From the NCBI GenBank assembly GCA_905200545.1, contig CAJKKQ010000018.1, positions 1-58,504 on the forward strand: a DNA stretch of 58,504 bases. Reading direction: 5' to 3'. The notes below the pieces were generated by a model that worked only from the letters and a program-made list of their open reading frames with translations, was not told the DNA's origin and did not search any database. The stretch is from an uncultured Oscillibacter sp. Lineage in GTDB: Bacteria > Bacillota > Clostridia > Oscillospirales > Oscillospiraceae. A program made the position numbers and the translations under genes. Below, in pieces: positions 25,489-34,341 of the stretch (position 1 is its first letter; every line of letters starts with the position of its first letter).

Positions 25489-26925
25489 TTAGAATTCTCC
25501 TTTCGCCTTTTCATCCACCGTGCCGTAGACCACGGGCTCGGGGTTCTCGCCCCGCTCCTGGGCCGGCACGAAGCGGTCCCAGAAGTCGTGGAACAGGCGG
25601 AAGATCTCCCGCTGCTTGGAGTAGATGAAGAGCAGGGTGATGATGACATAGATGGCGGAGAGCAGGTCCGTCATGGCCCAGAGGGTGTCCGCCTCGATGT
25701 TGTAGAAGAGGACGCAGGGGAGCATGTAGTAGACCATATACACCCAGGTGGCCCGGCGGTTGGCCTTGGTGTCGCCGAAGGCGTAGTTGACAGATTTCTC
25801 GCAGCTGTAATACATGCCGATGATGGTGGTCCAGGCGAAGATGGCAATGGCGATGGCCATAAACCAGCCGCCGAAGTCGCCGTAGGCCACCTTGAAGGCC
25901 ACGGTGGTCAGCTGGGCGCTGTCCACGTCGGGGTAGTCGATGTAGGCGTTGGTGATGATCAGGGAAAGGGCCGTCACGGAGCAGACCACGATGGTGTCCA
26001 GGAACACCTCGCCCCAGCCCCAGGAGGCCTGGCGGACGGGGTGGTCCGTCTTGGCGGAGGCGTGGGCGATGATGCCGTAGCCGGTGCCGGCGTCGTTGGA
26101 GTACAGGCCCCGGGCGATGCCGTAGCGGATGGCGTCCCGGACGGTGGCGCCGGCGAAACCGCCTACGCCGGCCATGGGGGTGAAGGCGCTCTTGAAGATG
26201 AGGCCGAAGGCGGCGGGTACTTCAGACCAGTTCATGATGAGGATGCCCAGGCCGCCCAGCACATAGAACAATGCCATGATAGGCACCACCCGCTCCATGA
26301 TGGAGGAGATGCGCTTGAGGCCGCCGGCGATGGTCAAAAAGCAGGTGACGCCCAGCACGATGACGGAGATCAGGGGATCAATGCCGAAGCCCTCCTGCAG
26401 CGAGCTGGTGACGGACTCCGTCTGCACGCAGCAGGTCCAGGGGCCCAGCACGAAGCAGGCCACCGCCAGCACCACGGCGCCCTTCTTCCAGCCCAGGGCG
26501 TTTTTCATCACGAAGGAGCGGTCGCACATGTACTCGTCCATGGACTCGCTGTACTTGACCCGGTAGCGCTGGCCCAGGATGATCTCGCAGGCCTTGGTGG
26601 ACATGCCCAGAAGGCCGGACACCCACATCCAGAACACGGCGCCGGGGCCGCCGGAGACGATGGCGGTGGCCACGCCGCCGATGTTGCCCACGCCGATGGT
26701 GTTGGCCATGGCGGTGCAGGCGGCGGCGAAGCCGGAGACGGTGCCGGTGCCCTCGCCCTTTTTGAACATTTTGCCGAAGGTGTTGCGGAAGTTGAAGCCG
26801 ATTTTGCGGAAGTTATAGCGGAATCCGAACCGGATCCCCAGGTACAGCCCTGTTCCCACCAGGGCCACAGTCATAGGCGTTCCCCAGAGAAAATCGGAGA
26901 TCGTCGAGATGATCTGCAGTAACAT
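25489..26925 (-). CDS. Alanine/glycine:cation symporter (AGCS) family transporter
   Basis: The protein has 478 residues with about 10-11 hydrophobic helices. The family motif GTGTVSGFAAACTAMANTIG (about 81-100) and GNIGGVATA are clear. AGCS carriers import alanine or glycine with Na+ or H+. Here the gene is in a two-gene operon with a homocysteine S-methyltransferase, so the substrate may instead be methionine or S-methylmethionine. A good ribosome site (TTAGGAGGG) and a separate promoter are present. Confidence 0.9.
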   Translation of the reverse strand: MLLQIISTISDFLWGTPMTVALVGTGLYLGIRFGFRYNFRKIGFNFRNTFGKMFKKGEGTGTVSGFAAACTAMANTIGVGNIGGVATAIVSGGPGAVFWMWVSGLLGMSTKACEIILGQRYRVKYSESMDEYMCDRSFVMKNALGWKKGAVVLAVACFVLGPWTCCVQTESVTSSLQEGFGIDPLISVIVLGVTCFLTIAGGLKRISSIMERVVPIMALFYVLGGLGILIMNWSEVPAAFGLIFKSAFTPMAGVGGFAGATVRDAIRYGIARGLYSNDAGTGYGIIAHASAKTDHPVRQASWGWGEVFLDTIVVCSVTALSLIITNAYIDYPDVDSAQLTTVAFKVAYGDFGGWFMAIAIAIFAWTTIIGMYYSCEKSVNYAFGDTKANRRATWVYMVYYMLPCVLFYNIEADTLWAMTDLLSAIYVIITLLFIYSKQREIFRLFHDFWDRFVPAQERGENPEPVVYGTVDEKAKGEF

Positions 26926-26995
26926 AGTGTCCCTCCTAAACTTACCGTGTTCAGCCTGACGATTTGCCGAGCTAAATCACTGCATTGCAAGGAAG

Positions 26996-27025
26996 ATTAT
27001 AGCATCCTGCAAAAGACTGCGTCAA
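26996..27025 (-). promoter_or_regulatory. SigA-type promoter for the AGCS-mmuM operon
   Basis: Read on the minus strand: TTGACG, 18 bp, TATAAT with an extended TG. It gives a leader of about 65 nt. Confidence 0.8.
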
Positions 27026-27072
27026 CTGTCGGAGAGTCCAAAAAACGCCAGGGGAGGGGAGAGACCCTGTAC

Positions 27073-27114
27073 AAAAAGCGGCACCCCGGCCCCATGGGCC
27101 CGGGGTGCCGCTTT
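27073..27114 (-). terminator. Rho-independent terminator after the thioesterase gene
   Basis: A 15-bp stem (AAAGCGGCACCCCGG with its complement) has T runs at both ends; on the minus strand it closes the thioesterase gene. Confidence 0.88.
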
Positions 27115-27132
27115 TCTGCCGCCGTCAGGCAC

Positions 27133-27528
27133 TCAGCCCTCCAGCTTGGCGTTGCACTTTGCCAGGAACTTCTCGTTTTTGATGATGGCCCGGGTGTGGG
27201 TGCCGGAGCCGATGGGGCCCTTTTCGTCCCAGGCCTTCACGGCGAAATCCACCATCTTGCCGTTTTCGGACACGGCGGTGATCTCCGCCTCGGCCCAGAC
27301 CTCCATGCCGATGGGGGTGGGGGCGTCGTGGCTGATGTCCAGGTGGGTGCCCACGCTGCCCTGGCCCTCCTCCAGGAAGGACTGCATGGCGGTCATTGCT
27401 GCGTTTTCCATCAGCCCGCACATGAAGGGCGTGCCGAACACCGGCAGGGCGCCGGAGCCCACGGCGGAGGCGGTGAGCGCTTCCGTGACGGTCAGGTGCA
27501 GCTGGCATTTGGTTCCGATGACGATCAT
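27133..27528 (-). CDS. Hotdog-fold thioesterase (FlK-like family)
   Basis: The protein has 131 residues. The segment VTEALTASAVGSGALPVFGTPFMCGLMENAA matches the FlK-type hotdog thioesterase family, and the downstream GTHLDISHDAPTPIGM carries a conserved histidine. FlK itself hydrolyses fluoroacetyl-CoA; clostridial relatives probably hydrolyse other short acyl-CoAs. A strong AAGGAGGT ribosome site is present. It lies 78 bp after potD. Confidence 0.8.
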   Translation of the reverse strand: MIVIGTKCQLHLTVTEALTASAVGSGALPVFGTPFMCGLMENAAMTAMQSFLEEGQGSVGTHLDISHDAPTPIGMEVWAEAEITAVSENGKMVDFAVKAWDEKGPIGSGTHTRAIIKNEKFLAKCNAKLEG

Positions 27529-27541
27529 AAGAGTACCTCCT

Positions 27542-27581
27542 TCAAAAACAGGGGAGAGGCCCGCCGGGCTCCCGGCGGACC
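27542..27581 (-). terminator. Weak terminator-like hairpin after potD
   Basis: CCGCCGG pairs with CCGGCGG around 4 nt, with extra outer pairs. A run of five T lies several bases past the stem on the minus strand, so termination may be partial and allow readthrough into the thioesterase gene. Confidence 0.5.
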
Positions 27582-27606
27582 CCTCCCGTATCAGGGCTTG
27601 GGAAAA

Positions 27607-28698
27607 TCAGGTGGCGGACTTGAGCCGGGTCCACTCACTGTCGTACAGATCCAGAATGTTCTGGGGCAATCCCGCGTAGCTCTCGCACTTGGCCATGACG
27701 GTCTCGTCGGGATAGGCGTACACGTCGCTGGAGACCTCGGGGTCCAGCTCCTCCCGGACGCTCATGAGGGGGGTGGAGTACCAGATCTCTTCGCAGTTCT
27801 TGAGGCCGGCCTCGGTGGAGCACATGTAGTTGATGAAGGCCTCGGCATTCTCCTTGTTCTTGGCGCCCTTGAGGATGCACATGGCGTCCACATAGACGTT
27901 GGTGCCCTCCTCGGGGATGTAGAAGCCCAGGTCGGGATTGTTCTCCACCATGGTCAGATAGTCGCCGTAGTAGTAGGTGCCCACGGCGGCGTTGCCGCCC
28001 TCCATCTTGCCGAAGACCTCGTCCATGACGTAGGCCTGGACCAGGGGCTTCTGCTCAATGAGCAGGTCCACGGCCTCCTTGATCTGGGCCTCGTCCGTGG
28101 TGTTGTAGGAGTAGCCCAGCATCTTGAGGCCGATACCGATGGCGTCCCGGGAGTTGTCGAACATCAAAATGTCGTCGGCGTACTTCTCGTTCCACATGAG
28201 GTCCCAGCTGCCAAGGTCCGCCTCATCCACCATGGTCTTGTTGTAGATGACGCCCAGCAATCCCCACATGTAGGGCACGGAGTACTGGTTCTCCGGGTCG
28301 TAGGCGGGGTTGAGCAGCTCCGGGTCGATGTCGGAGGCGTTGGGGATGTTATCGAAGTTCAGGGGCTCCAGCATGTCCTCCTCGATCATCCGGGCGATCA
28401 TATAGTCGGAGGGGATCACCACGTCGTATTCGGCTCCGCCCGCGGCGACTTTGGAGTACATGGTCTCGTTGCTGTCGTACATCTGGTAGTTGACCTTGAT
28501 GCCGGTGGCCTCTTCAAAGTCGGTGAGGACGGACTCGTCGATATACTCGCCCCAGTTGTACACGTTGACCACGCCGCCGGAGGTCTCCGCAGAGGAATCG
28601 CCCTCGGTGTCGGTAGTGGTCTCCCGGGTGCCGACGCACCCGGACAGCAGCCCGGCCGTGAGGGTCAGGCCCAAGATGAGTGCCAGAGTCTTTTTCAA
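27607..28698 (-). CDS. potD: Spermidine/putrescine ABC transporter substrate-binding lipoprotein
   Basis: The protein has 363 residues. A basic start (MKKTLALIL), a hydrophobic core and the lipobox LLSGC mark a lipoprotein. The mature part begins with VVNVYNWGEYIDE, typical of PotD, and includes the conserved YDVVIPSDYMI and VPYMWG. TTG 28698 is chosen because it gives a normal lipoprotein signal, and AAAGGAG lies 13 nt upstream; longer in-frame starts would add a non-conserved tail. It is last in potABCD. Confidence 0.88.
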   Translation of the reverse strand: MKKTLALILGLTLTAGLLSGCVGTRETTTDTEGDSSAETSGGVVNVYNWGEYIDESVLTDFEEATGIKVNYQMYDSNETMYSKVAAGGAEYDVVIPSDYMIARMIEEDMLEPLNFDNIPNASDIDPELLNPAYDPENQYSVPYMWGLLGVIYNKTMVDEADLGSWDLMWNEKYADDILMFDNSRDAIGIGLKMLGYSYNTTDEAQIKEAVDLLIEQKPLVQAYVMDEVFGKMEGGNAAVGTYYYGDYLTMVENNPDLGFYIPEEGTNVYVDAMCILKGAKNKENAEAFINYMCSTEAGLKNCEEIWYSTPLMSVREELDPEVSSDVYAYPDETVMAKCESYAGLPQNILDLYDSEWTRLKSAT

Positions 28699-28806
28699 TT
28701 TCTTTCTTTGTCTCCTTTCGGTTTTTGGAACTTGCGGCGGCGCCGCGGCATACCGCGCTGCCGCCTGTATCACCAGATCCCGGAGGGGGATCGGGCAACC
28801 GGAAAT

Positions 28807-29697
28807 TCAGGACCGGCCCGCGGCGCGGCGGTCCCGGGCCCGGGCGGCTTCCTGCCGGGCCTGGCGCAGGTTGATGATGATGAGCAGTGCCAGCACCGCC
28901 ACGAACATCAGGGTGGACAGTGCGTTGATCTCCGGGCTCACCCGGCGGCGCACCATGGAGTAGACCACCATGGAGAGGGTGGAGACCTGGCTGCCGGCAG
29001 TGAAGTAGCTGATGACGAAGTCATCGATGGACATGGTAAAGGCGATGAGGGCGCCGTTGATGATGCCGGGCATCAGCTCCGGCAGCACCACCTTGCGGAA
29101 GGCCGTCATGGGGGTAGCGCCCAGGTCCAGAGCCGCCTCCGCCAGGTTGGGATCCAGCTGGCGGATTTTGGGCAGTACGGAGAGAATCACATAGGGGATA
29201 TCAAAGGTGATGTGGGCAATGAGCAGTGTCACAAAGCCCAGATTGAACCCGAAGTCAAACCACAGGTTGGCGTTCTCCACCCAGGAAAGGCCGTTGAGCC
29301 AGGAGGAGAGGTCCGCCAGGACCTGACCGGCAAAGACGAAGAGCAGCATCATGGAGACGCCGGTGATGATGTCCGCGTTGGTCAGGGGGATGTTGTTGAC
29401 CGTCAGGCACACGGTGCGGGCCCGGCGGCGCATGGAGGAAAAGCCGATGGCCGCGGCGGTGCCGGCGATGGTGGCGATGACGGTGGCCAGGATGGACACC
29501 AGCAGCGTGGTCTGGAGCGCGTCCAGCACGGTGCGGTTTTCCAGCAGCTGGGCATACCAGTCCAGGGTGAAGCCGCCCCACACGGCGTTGGACTTGGAGT
29601 CGTTGAAGGAAAAGACGATGAGCACGAAGATGGGGGCGTAGAGGAAGAGAAATATCAATACCAGGAACAGCCTGGAGAGGATTCCGTTCTTTTTCAC
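28807..29697 (-). CDS. potC: Spermidine/putrescine ABC transporter permease PotC
   Basis: The protein has 296 residues with six predicted membrane helices and the permease EAA-like loop (EAALDLGATPMTAFRKVVLPELMPGI, about residues 185-210). The start is GTG at 29697, overlapping the potB stop by 4 bp. Together with PotB it forms the membrane channel of the polyamine importer. A 108-bp gap separates it from potD. Confidence 0.92.
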   Translation of the reverse strand: MKKNGILSRLFLVLIFLFLYAPIFVLIVFSFNDSKSNAVWGGFTLDWYAQLLENRTVLDALQTTLLVSILATVIATIAGTAAAIGFSSMRRRARTVCLTVNNIPLTNADIITGVSMMLLFVFAGQVLADLSSWLNGLSWVENANLWFDFGFNLGFVTLLIAHITFDIPYVILSVLPKIRQLDPNLAEAALDLGATPMTAFRKVVLPELMPGIINGALIAFTMSIDDFVISYFTAGSQVSTLSMVVYSMVRRRVSPEINALSTLMFVAVLALLIIINLRQARQEAARARDRRAAGRS

Positions 29698-30506
29698 AGG
29701 ACCACCGCCTCCCCTTCACCCTCGCCGAAGCGGTTCATGATCCCCATGCTCACCAGAACAATGACCATCATCACCAGGGAGATGGCGGAGCCCAGATGGG
29801 GGTTGTAGGCGCTGCCCAGGAACTGCATCTCAATGAGGTCGCCCAAAAGGAGGCTCTTGCCGCCGCCTAAGAGGCGGGAGATGACGAAGGTGGACACCGA
29901 CGGGATGAACACCATGGTGACGCCGGAGAGGACGCCGGGCAGGGACAGCGGGAAGATCACCCGGCGGAACACCTGGGTGGAGTTGGCTCCCAGATCCTGG
30001 GCGGCCTCAATGAGCCGGTGGTCCAGCTTCTCGATGACGGAGAAGATAGGCAGCACCATAAAGGGCAGGAAATTATACACCATGCCCAGCACCACGGCGC
30101 CGGGGGTGTCGATGATGTCCAGCTTGGGAAGGCCGATGGTCTCCAGCAGGGTATTGAAAAAGCCGTTGCGCTCCAGCAGGAATACCCAGGAGTAAGTGCG
30201 CAGCAAAAAGTTCATCCACATGGGCAGCATGATGAGCATGGTGGCCATGCCCCGCAGGCGGCCCCGCTCCCGGGCCAGGATATAGGCCATGGGATAGCCC
30301 AGGAGGATGCACACCACCGTGGCGATGAAGGCCAGCAGGAAAGACCGGCCGAACACCGGGGCGTACTGCAGCATGGAGGAGAAGTTCTCCAGCGTGAAGC
30401 TGCCGTCCCGGGTGGTGACGGCGTACACCACCACCAGGATCAGCGGCGCCACCACGAAAATGGCCATCCACACCACATAGGGGATGGCGACGCCCTTACT
30501 CCTCAT
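29694..30506 (-). CDS. potB: Spermidine/putrescine ABC transporter permease PotB
   Basis: The protein has 270 residues with about six membrane helices and the EAA loop ([26 protein letters not shown]). It starts inside the end of potA (11-bp overlap) and overlaps potC by 4 bp, so all three are translationally coupled. Confidence 0.92.
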   Translation of the reverse strand: MRSKGVAIPYVVWMAIFVVAPLILVVVYAVTTRDGSFTLENFSSMLQYAPVFGRSFLLAFIATVVCILLGYPMAYILARERGRLRGMATMLIMLPMWMNFLLRTYSWVFLLERNGFFNTLLETIGLPKLDIIDTPGAVVLGMVYNFLPFMVLPIFSVIEKLDHRLIEAAQDLGANSTQVFRRVIFPLSLPGVLSGVTMVFIPSVSTFVISRLLGGGKSLLLGDLIEMQFLGSAYNPHLGSAISLVMMVIVLVSMGIMNRFGEGEGEAVVL

Positions 30507-31653
30507 AGCCTTCCTCCCGCAGCTCCTGGTCTTCTTCCTCGTCCAGGGCCTCCACGTCGGAGAGCTCGTCGTACTCGTCGGAATAGGAGCTGTAGTCGCC
30601 GAACATGCCGGAATACTGGCTCTTTTTCATGATGTGGAACCCGTCGGGGTCGATCTTCACGCCGATGCGGGCGCCCACAGGGGAGTGGTCCGTGGTCTGG
30701 ATCAGCCACTTGAAGCCCCGGAAGTCCACGATGATGTCGTACTGCATGCCCTTGAAGGTGACGCCGGTGACGGTGCCCACCAGCTGGCCCTGCTCCACGG
30801 GGACGATGTCGATGTCCTCGGGGCGGATGACCACGTCCACGGGCTCGTTTTCACCAAAGCCGCCGTCCAGGCAGGGGAACTCCCGGCCGTACATCTTCAC
30901 CACCTTGTCCCGGACCATGACGCCGTCGATGATGTTGGACTCGCCGATGAAGTCCGCCACAAAGGCGTTCTTGGGCTCGTTGTAGATGTCCTCGGGGGTG
31001 CCGATCTGCTGGATGGAGCCCTTGTCCATCACCACGATGGTGTCGGACATGGTGAGGGCCTCCTCCTGGTCGTGGGTGACGTAGATAAAGGTGATGCCCA
31101 CCTGCTGCTGGATCCGCTTGAGCTCCATCTGCATGTCCTTGCGCAGCTTCAGGTCCAGCGCGCCCAAAGGCTCGTCCAGAAGCAGCACCTTGGGCCGGTT
31201 CACCAGGGCCCGGGCGATGGCCACCCGCTGCTGCTGGCCGCCGGAGAGGGCGTCGGGCTTGCGGTTTTCAAAGCCCTTGAGGCTCACCACCTCCAGCATC
31301 TCCATGACCCGCTCCCGGATCTCCGCCTCCGGCACCTTCTTGAGCCGCAGGCCGAAGGCCACGTTCTCAAAGACGTTCAGGTGAGGGAACAGGGCGTACT
31401 TCTGGAACACCGTGTTGATCTGGCGCTTATAGGGCGGAACGTCATTAATCCTCACACCGTCGAACAGGACGTCTCCCGACGTAGGTGTCGTGAAGCCGCC
31501 GATAATACGCAGTGTGGTGGTTTTACCGCACCCACTGGGTCCAAGCAGTGTGAGGAATTCCTTGTCATTGATATAAAGATTCAGATTGTCGAGTACGGGC
31601 TCGTCGTCAAACGCCATGCAGAGGTTCCGCAGGCGAATCAACTCCTTGGCCAT
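30496..31653 (-). CDS. potA: Spermidine/putrescine ABC transporter ATP-binding protein PotA
   Basis: The protein has 385 residues. Walker [10 protein letters not shown], signature LSGGQQQR and Walker B VLLLDEP are intact; a TOBE regulatory domain follows from about residue 240. The last 35 residues are an unusual tail rich in Asp, Glu and Tyr ([11 protein letters not shown] and on), not part of the standard fold; its end overlaps potB. Start 31653 follows GGGGGAGGATAC. The gene leads the operon. Confidence 0.94.
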   Translation of the reverse strand: MAKELIRLRNLCMAFDDEPVLDNLNLYINDKEFLTLLGPSGCGKTTTLRIIGGFTTPTSGDVLFDGVRINDVPPYKRQINTVFQKYALFPHLNVFENVAFGLRLKKVPEAEIRERVMEMLEVVSLKGFENRKPDALSGGQQQRVAIARALVNRPKVLLLDEPLGALDLKLRKDMQMELKRIQQQVGITFIYVTHDQEEALTMSDTIVVMDKGSIQQIGTPEDIYNEPKNAFVADFIGESNIIDGVMVRDKVVKMYGREFPCLDGGFGENEPVDVVIRPEDIDIVPVEQGQLVGTVTGVTFKGMQYDIIVDFRGFKWLIQTTDHSPVGARIGVKIDPDGFHIMKKSQYSGMFGDYSSYSDEYDELSDVEALDEEEDQELREEGYEE

Positions 31654-31750
31654 GTATCCTCCCCCATTTCGTCATAATATTTTTTAGAAAACGAACGCCT
31701 CTTTTCTCTGTTGAGGGGGAACCTTTCTCGTCGAAATTCAGCAATAAAGA

Positions 31751-31779
31751 ATGATATCGGATAGAGCAGGAAAAGTCAA
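31751..31779 (-). promoter_or_regulatory. SigA-type promoter for potABCD
   Basis: On the minus strand: TTGACT, 17 bp, TATCAT. The mRNA leader would be about 90 nt. A perfect palindrome abuts the -35. Confidence 0.75.
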
Positions 31780-31809
31780 GGGAAATCCCTGATTTCACAG
31801 GGATTTCCC
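31780..31809. repeat. Perfect 11-bp inverted repeat at the pot promoter
   Basis: GGGAAATCCCT, 8-nt spacer, AGGGATTTCCC. It touches the -35 of the pot promoter and lies 19 bp after the stop codon of the pseudouridine synthase gene. It lacks a T run, so it is more like an operator than a terminator, though it could be an mRNA 3' end. Confidence 0.6.
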
Positions 31810-31828
31810 ATACATTTTTCCTAAGGGT

Positions 31829-32791
31829 TCAACGGGGGGGAAAATACTTGTCCCGGAAGGGGACATCCTCCACCGTGAAGGTCCTGCCACGCAGGTAGTT
31901 GAGGATCCCCGCGTCGGTGGGCAGGGCGAAGGTGAGCTTATAGGAGTAGAGGGCCTGGCGGGTCTCGCCGTAGCTGCGGTTCACGTCCCCGCGGCCGTAT
32001 TTGCCGTCCCCCAGCAGGGGACAGCCGATCTGGGCCATGGACACCCGGATCTGATGGGTCCGGCCCGTCAGCAGGCGGCACTCCACCAAGGAGAGCTTTC
32101 CCCGGGTCTCCAGGGTTTTATACAGCGTCACGGCGGTCTTGCCCCCTGGCACCGGGCGGCGGTGGAAGGTCACCTGGTTTTTACTCTCGTCCTTGCGCAA
32201 AAAGCCCTCAATCTTCCCCTCCGCCGGGGCCGGGCGGCCCACGGTGACGCACAGGTAGGACTTCTCCAGCTCGTGGTCCCGGATCTTTTCGTTGAGGATC
32301 CGCAGGGCCTCGGCGTTCTTGGCGGCGATGACGATGCCGCCGGTGTTGCGGTCGATGCGGTTGCAAAGAGCCGGGGCAAAGGCGTTCTCCCACCGGGGGT
32401 TCCATTCCTTTTTCTGATAGAGGTAGGCCTGGATGTGGTTGATGAGGGTGTTGACCTTTTCCGTCTCGTCGGCGTGGACTACCATGCCGGGGCGCTTGTC
32501 CGCCAGGAGGAGGTTCTCGTCCTCGTAGACGATGTTCAGCCGGGGCTGGAACACCGTCAGGAACATGTTTTCCTCAGAGGGCTTGTCAAAGAACTCATCG
32601 TTGATATATAATTGTAAGGTATCGCCGGGCAAAAGCCGTGTATCCCGCTTGGAGCCCTTGCCGTTGACCTTGATGCGCTTGAGGCGGATGTACTTTTGCA
32701 GCAGGGCAGGGGGCAGCAGGGGCAGGTTCTTGGCCACGAAGCGGTCCAGCCGCTGTCCGGCGTCGTTCTTTCCGATGGTGATCTCCCGCAT
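31829..32791 (-). CDS. RluA family pseudouridine synthase
   Basis: The protein has 320 residues. An N-terminal S4 RNA-binding domain (about 1-60) is followed by the RluA catalytic domain. The catalytic aspartate lies in NRIDRNTGG, where most relatives have HRLDRxTSG. LLTGRTHQIRVSMAQIG and PLLGDGKYG are conserved. RNA target (23S rRNA or tRNA) cannot be assigned. ATG 32791 is chosen because GGAGG lies 6 nt ahead; ATG 32803 overlaps that ribosome site. Confidence 0.9.
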   Translation of the reverse strand: MREITIGKNDAGQRLDRFVAKNLPLLPPALLQKYIRLKRIKVNGKGSKRDTRLLPGDTLQLYINDEFFDKPSEENMFLTVFQPRLNIVYEDENLLLADKRPGMVVHADETEKVNTLINHIQAYLYQKKEWNPRWENAFAPALCNRIDRNTGGIVIAAKNAEALRILNEKIRDHELEKSYLCVTVGRPAPAEGKIEGFLRKDESKNQVTFHRRPVPGGKTAVTLYKTLETRGKLSLVECRLLTGRTHQIRVSMAQIGCPLLGDGKYGRGDVNRSYGETRQALYSYKLTFALPTDAGILNYLRGRTFTVEDVPFRDKYFPPR

Positions 32792-32827
32792 GGCGTCCTC
32801 CATTGGTAAAAGTCAGATTTTTTCCTT

Positions 32828-32856
32828 ATCATACCCGTTTGCGGCCCAGTTGTAAA
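32828..32856 (-). promoter_or_regulatory. SigA-type promoter for the pseudouridine synthase gene
   Basis: On the minus strand: TTTACA, 17 bp, TATGAT, about 30 nt before the start codon. Confidence 0.65.
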
Positions 32857-32901
32857 GTCCGCCGGATCGGGGAATCCTAACGAAACAGGAGAATGACAGC
32901 T

Positions 32902-33234
32902 ATGAAGCAGACTTCTGAAAAAAAGCGCCGGGGCAGTGTCAATTATATCTGGGTCCTGGCCGCTTGCTATTTATTATATGTGGCGGTGCAGCTGGGGCGG
33001 CGCCTCTTCTCCGGGGAGACCGATAATCCCGCATTGAACATCGGGGGCTTGGTGGTGTTCACCGTTGCCGGCGTTTTTCTGCTCTGGCGGGAGTGGCGGG
33101 CCTACCGTTACAGCCTGGCCCACAAGGATGACCCCGACACCTGGAACCTGGAGGATGAGGAGGACGGCGGTGACGATGCCCCGGAGTTGGAGGCGGCCTC
33201 CGCAGAAGAGCCGGAAGAGGAGGACAAGCCGTGA
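32902..33234 (+). CDS. Small membrane protein with acidic tail, unknown
   Basis: The protein has 110 residues from ATG 32902, with AGGAG 10 nt ahead (ATG 32893 is too close to it). The N-terminus is basic, two hydrophobic helices (about 13-30 and 43-58) follow, then a very acidic tail rich in D and E (about 72-110). I recognise no family. It overlaps the next gene by GTGA, so they are coupled. Confidence 0.7.
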   Translation: MKQTSEKKRRGSVNYIWVLAACYLLYVAVQLGRRLFSGETDNPALNIGGLVVFTVAGVFLLWREWRAYRYSLAHKDDPDTWNLEDEEDGGDDAPELEAASAEEPEEEDKP

Positions 33235-33692
33235 ACATCGATGCACTCTGCGTCCCGCTGGACGAGGCCAAGAGCTGGCTGGACCGCTTTACCCGCCGGG
33301 AGTATGAAAAGGGCTTCCGGGCCTTCTGCGAGCGCTTCGGCCCGGCCTATGACCAGGCGGTGGCGGAGGCCGGAGAGGACCTGACGGCTTTGGCGGACGC
33401 CATTCTGGACGCCGTAGAGGAGCGCTGGCGCCATCAGCACTTCTGGAACCGCTCAGCGGTGCGGGTCAACCACAAGCAGGTGCTGGTGAGCTTCCTCTCG
33501 CCCATGCTGCTGGACCGGGAGGAGGCGGGATGCGGGGAGTTCGCCCGGATCCTTTGCGCGCGGTGGGGGGAGCGCTGGCCCAAGGACGCTTACCGCATCA
33601 CCACCTACGCGGTTTTGAAGAAGGGGTTCCGCAACGCCATCATGGGCATTGACCTCAATAACCGCCATATGGACCCGGACCGGGATCAGTGA
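33231..33692 (+). CDS. Conserved hypothetical cytoplasmic protein
   Basis: The protein has 153 residues from GTG 33231. It is charged, rich in Arg, Glu and Trp, with no membrane helix or signal. I see no known motif. A helical first half (residues 12-80) is followed by a segment with WNRSAVRVNHKQVLVSFLSPMLL. Coupling with the upstream membrane protein suggests a joint role. Confidence 0.65.
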   Translation: MNIDALCVPLDEAKSWLDRFTRREYEKGFRAFCERFGPAYDQAVAEAGEDLTALADAILDAVEERWRHQHFWNRSAVRVNHKQVLVSFLSPMLLDREEAGCGEFARILCARWGERWPKDAYRITTYAVLKKGFRNAIMGIDLNNRHMDPDRDQ

Positions 33693-33734
33693 TGGGGAGA
33701 AAACAAAAAAATTCCGGAAATTTGAAAAAATTGT

Positions 33735-33763
33735 TTGACATCAGCGGTTCCATCCCTTATAAT
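33735..33763 (+). promoter_or_regulatory. Full-consensus SigA promoter for yceD-rpmF
   Basis: TTGACA, 17-bp spacer, TATAAT: both hexamers match consensus exactly. High basal expression fits a ribosomal protein operon. Confidence 0.93.
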
Positions 33764-33790
33764 ACTGATCGTGTCATTGCGAGGTAGACT

Positions 33791-34297
33791 ATGCTGTTGA
33801 ATGTAAAACCCATTCTGCACACCCCTGGAAAACGCATGGATTTCCAGTTTTCCATGGATCTTTCAGACCTGGAGTTTGCCGGACGGTATCCGGTGACGCA
33901 GCCTGTGGAGGTCACCGGCCAGGTGCGCAACACCGCCGATGTGCTGGAGCTGGAGCTGACGGCCCGCACTACGCTGGACGCTGTGTGCGACCGGTGCGGC
34001 AAGGCCTTTCCCCAGGAAAAGGAGGTCACCTACCAGTGCCTGCTGGCGGAGGAGCTCCAAAACGAGGACAATGACGAAATCGTCCTGCTGGAGGACGGAC
34101 AGGCGGACGTGGGCGATCTGGCCCGCACGGCTTTCATTCTCGGCATGGACAGCAAAACTTTGTGTTCAGAAGATTGTAAAGGACTCTGCCCCCGGTGTGG
34201 TGCCGACCTGAACCTCGGCCCCTGTTCCTGCAAAAAGGAAGTGGATCCCCGGCTGGCAGTCCTGGCCAAGCTTTTGGAGAATGATAAGAAAGAATAA
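33791..34297 (+). CDS. YceD family (DUF177) protein
   Basis: The protein has 168 residues. The family's cysteines are present: CDRCGKAF in the middle, and CKGLCPRCGADLN with CSCKK near the end, suggesting bound zinc. YceD is nearly always just upstream of rpmF, as here, and is linked to 23S rRNA accumulation and ribosome assembly. The ribosome site GCGAGG is modest; ATG 33791 fits the family start. Confidence 0.88.
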   Translation: MLLNVKPILHTPGKRMDFQFSMDLSDLEFAGRYPVTQPVEVTGQVRNTADVLELELTARTTLDAVCDRCGKAFPQEKEVTYQCLLAEELQNEDNDEIVLLEDGQADVGDLARTAFILGMDSKTLCSEDCKGLCPRCGADLNLGPCSCKKEVDPRLAVLAKLLENDKKE

Positions 34298-34341
34298 GGC
34301 AGGCTCACGCCGCGCCTTTGAAAGATCAAGGAGGTGTCATC

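Noticed and set aside
24511..26922. 803-residue open frame on the plus strand opposite the methyltransferase and transporter genes
   Set aside because: It is the antisense shadow of two well-defined genes, rich in H, G and D as expected from GC-rich antisense, with no domain or ribosome site.
26926..26990. Possible glycine or SAM riboswitch before the AGCS transporter
   Set aside because: The leader is only about 65 nt and lacks the conserved cores of either class.
26947..29808. 953-residue open frame on the plus strand opposite the pot genes
   Set aside because: Antisense shadow of thioesterase, potD and potC; the third-position GC bias keeps the frame open.
31654..31750. Possible riboswitch in the pot leader
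   Set aside because: About 90 nt, AT-rich, with no stable nested stems or known class; too little to claim.
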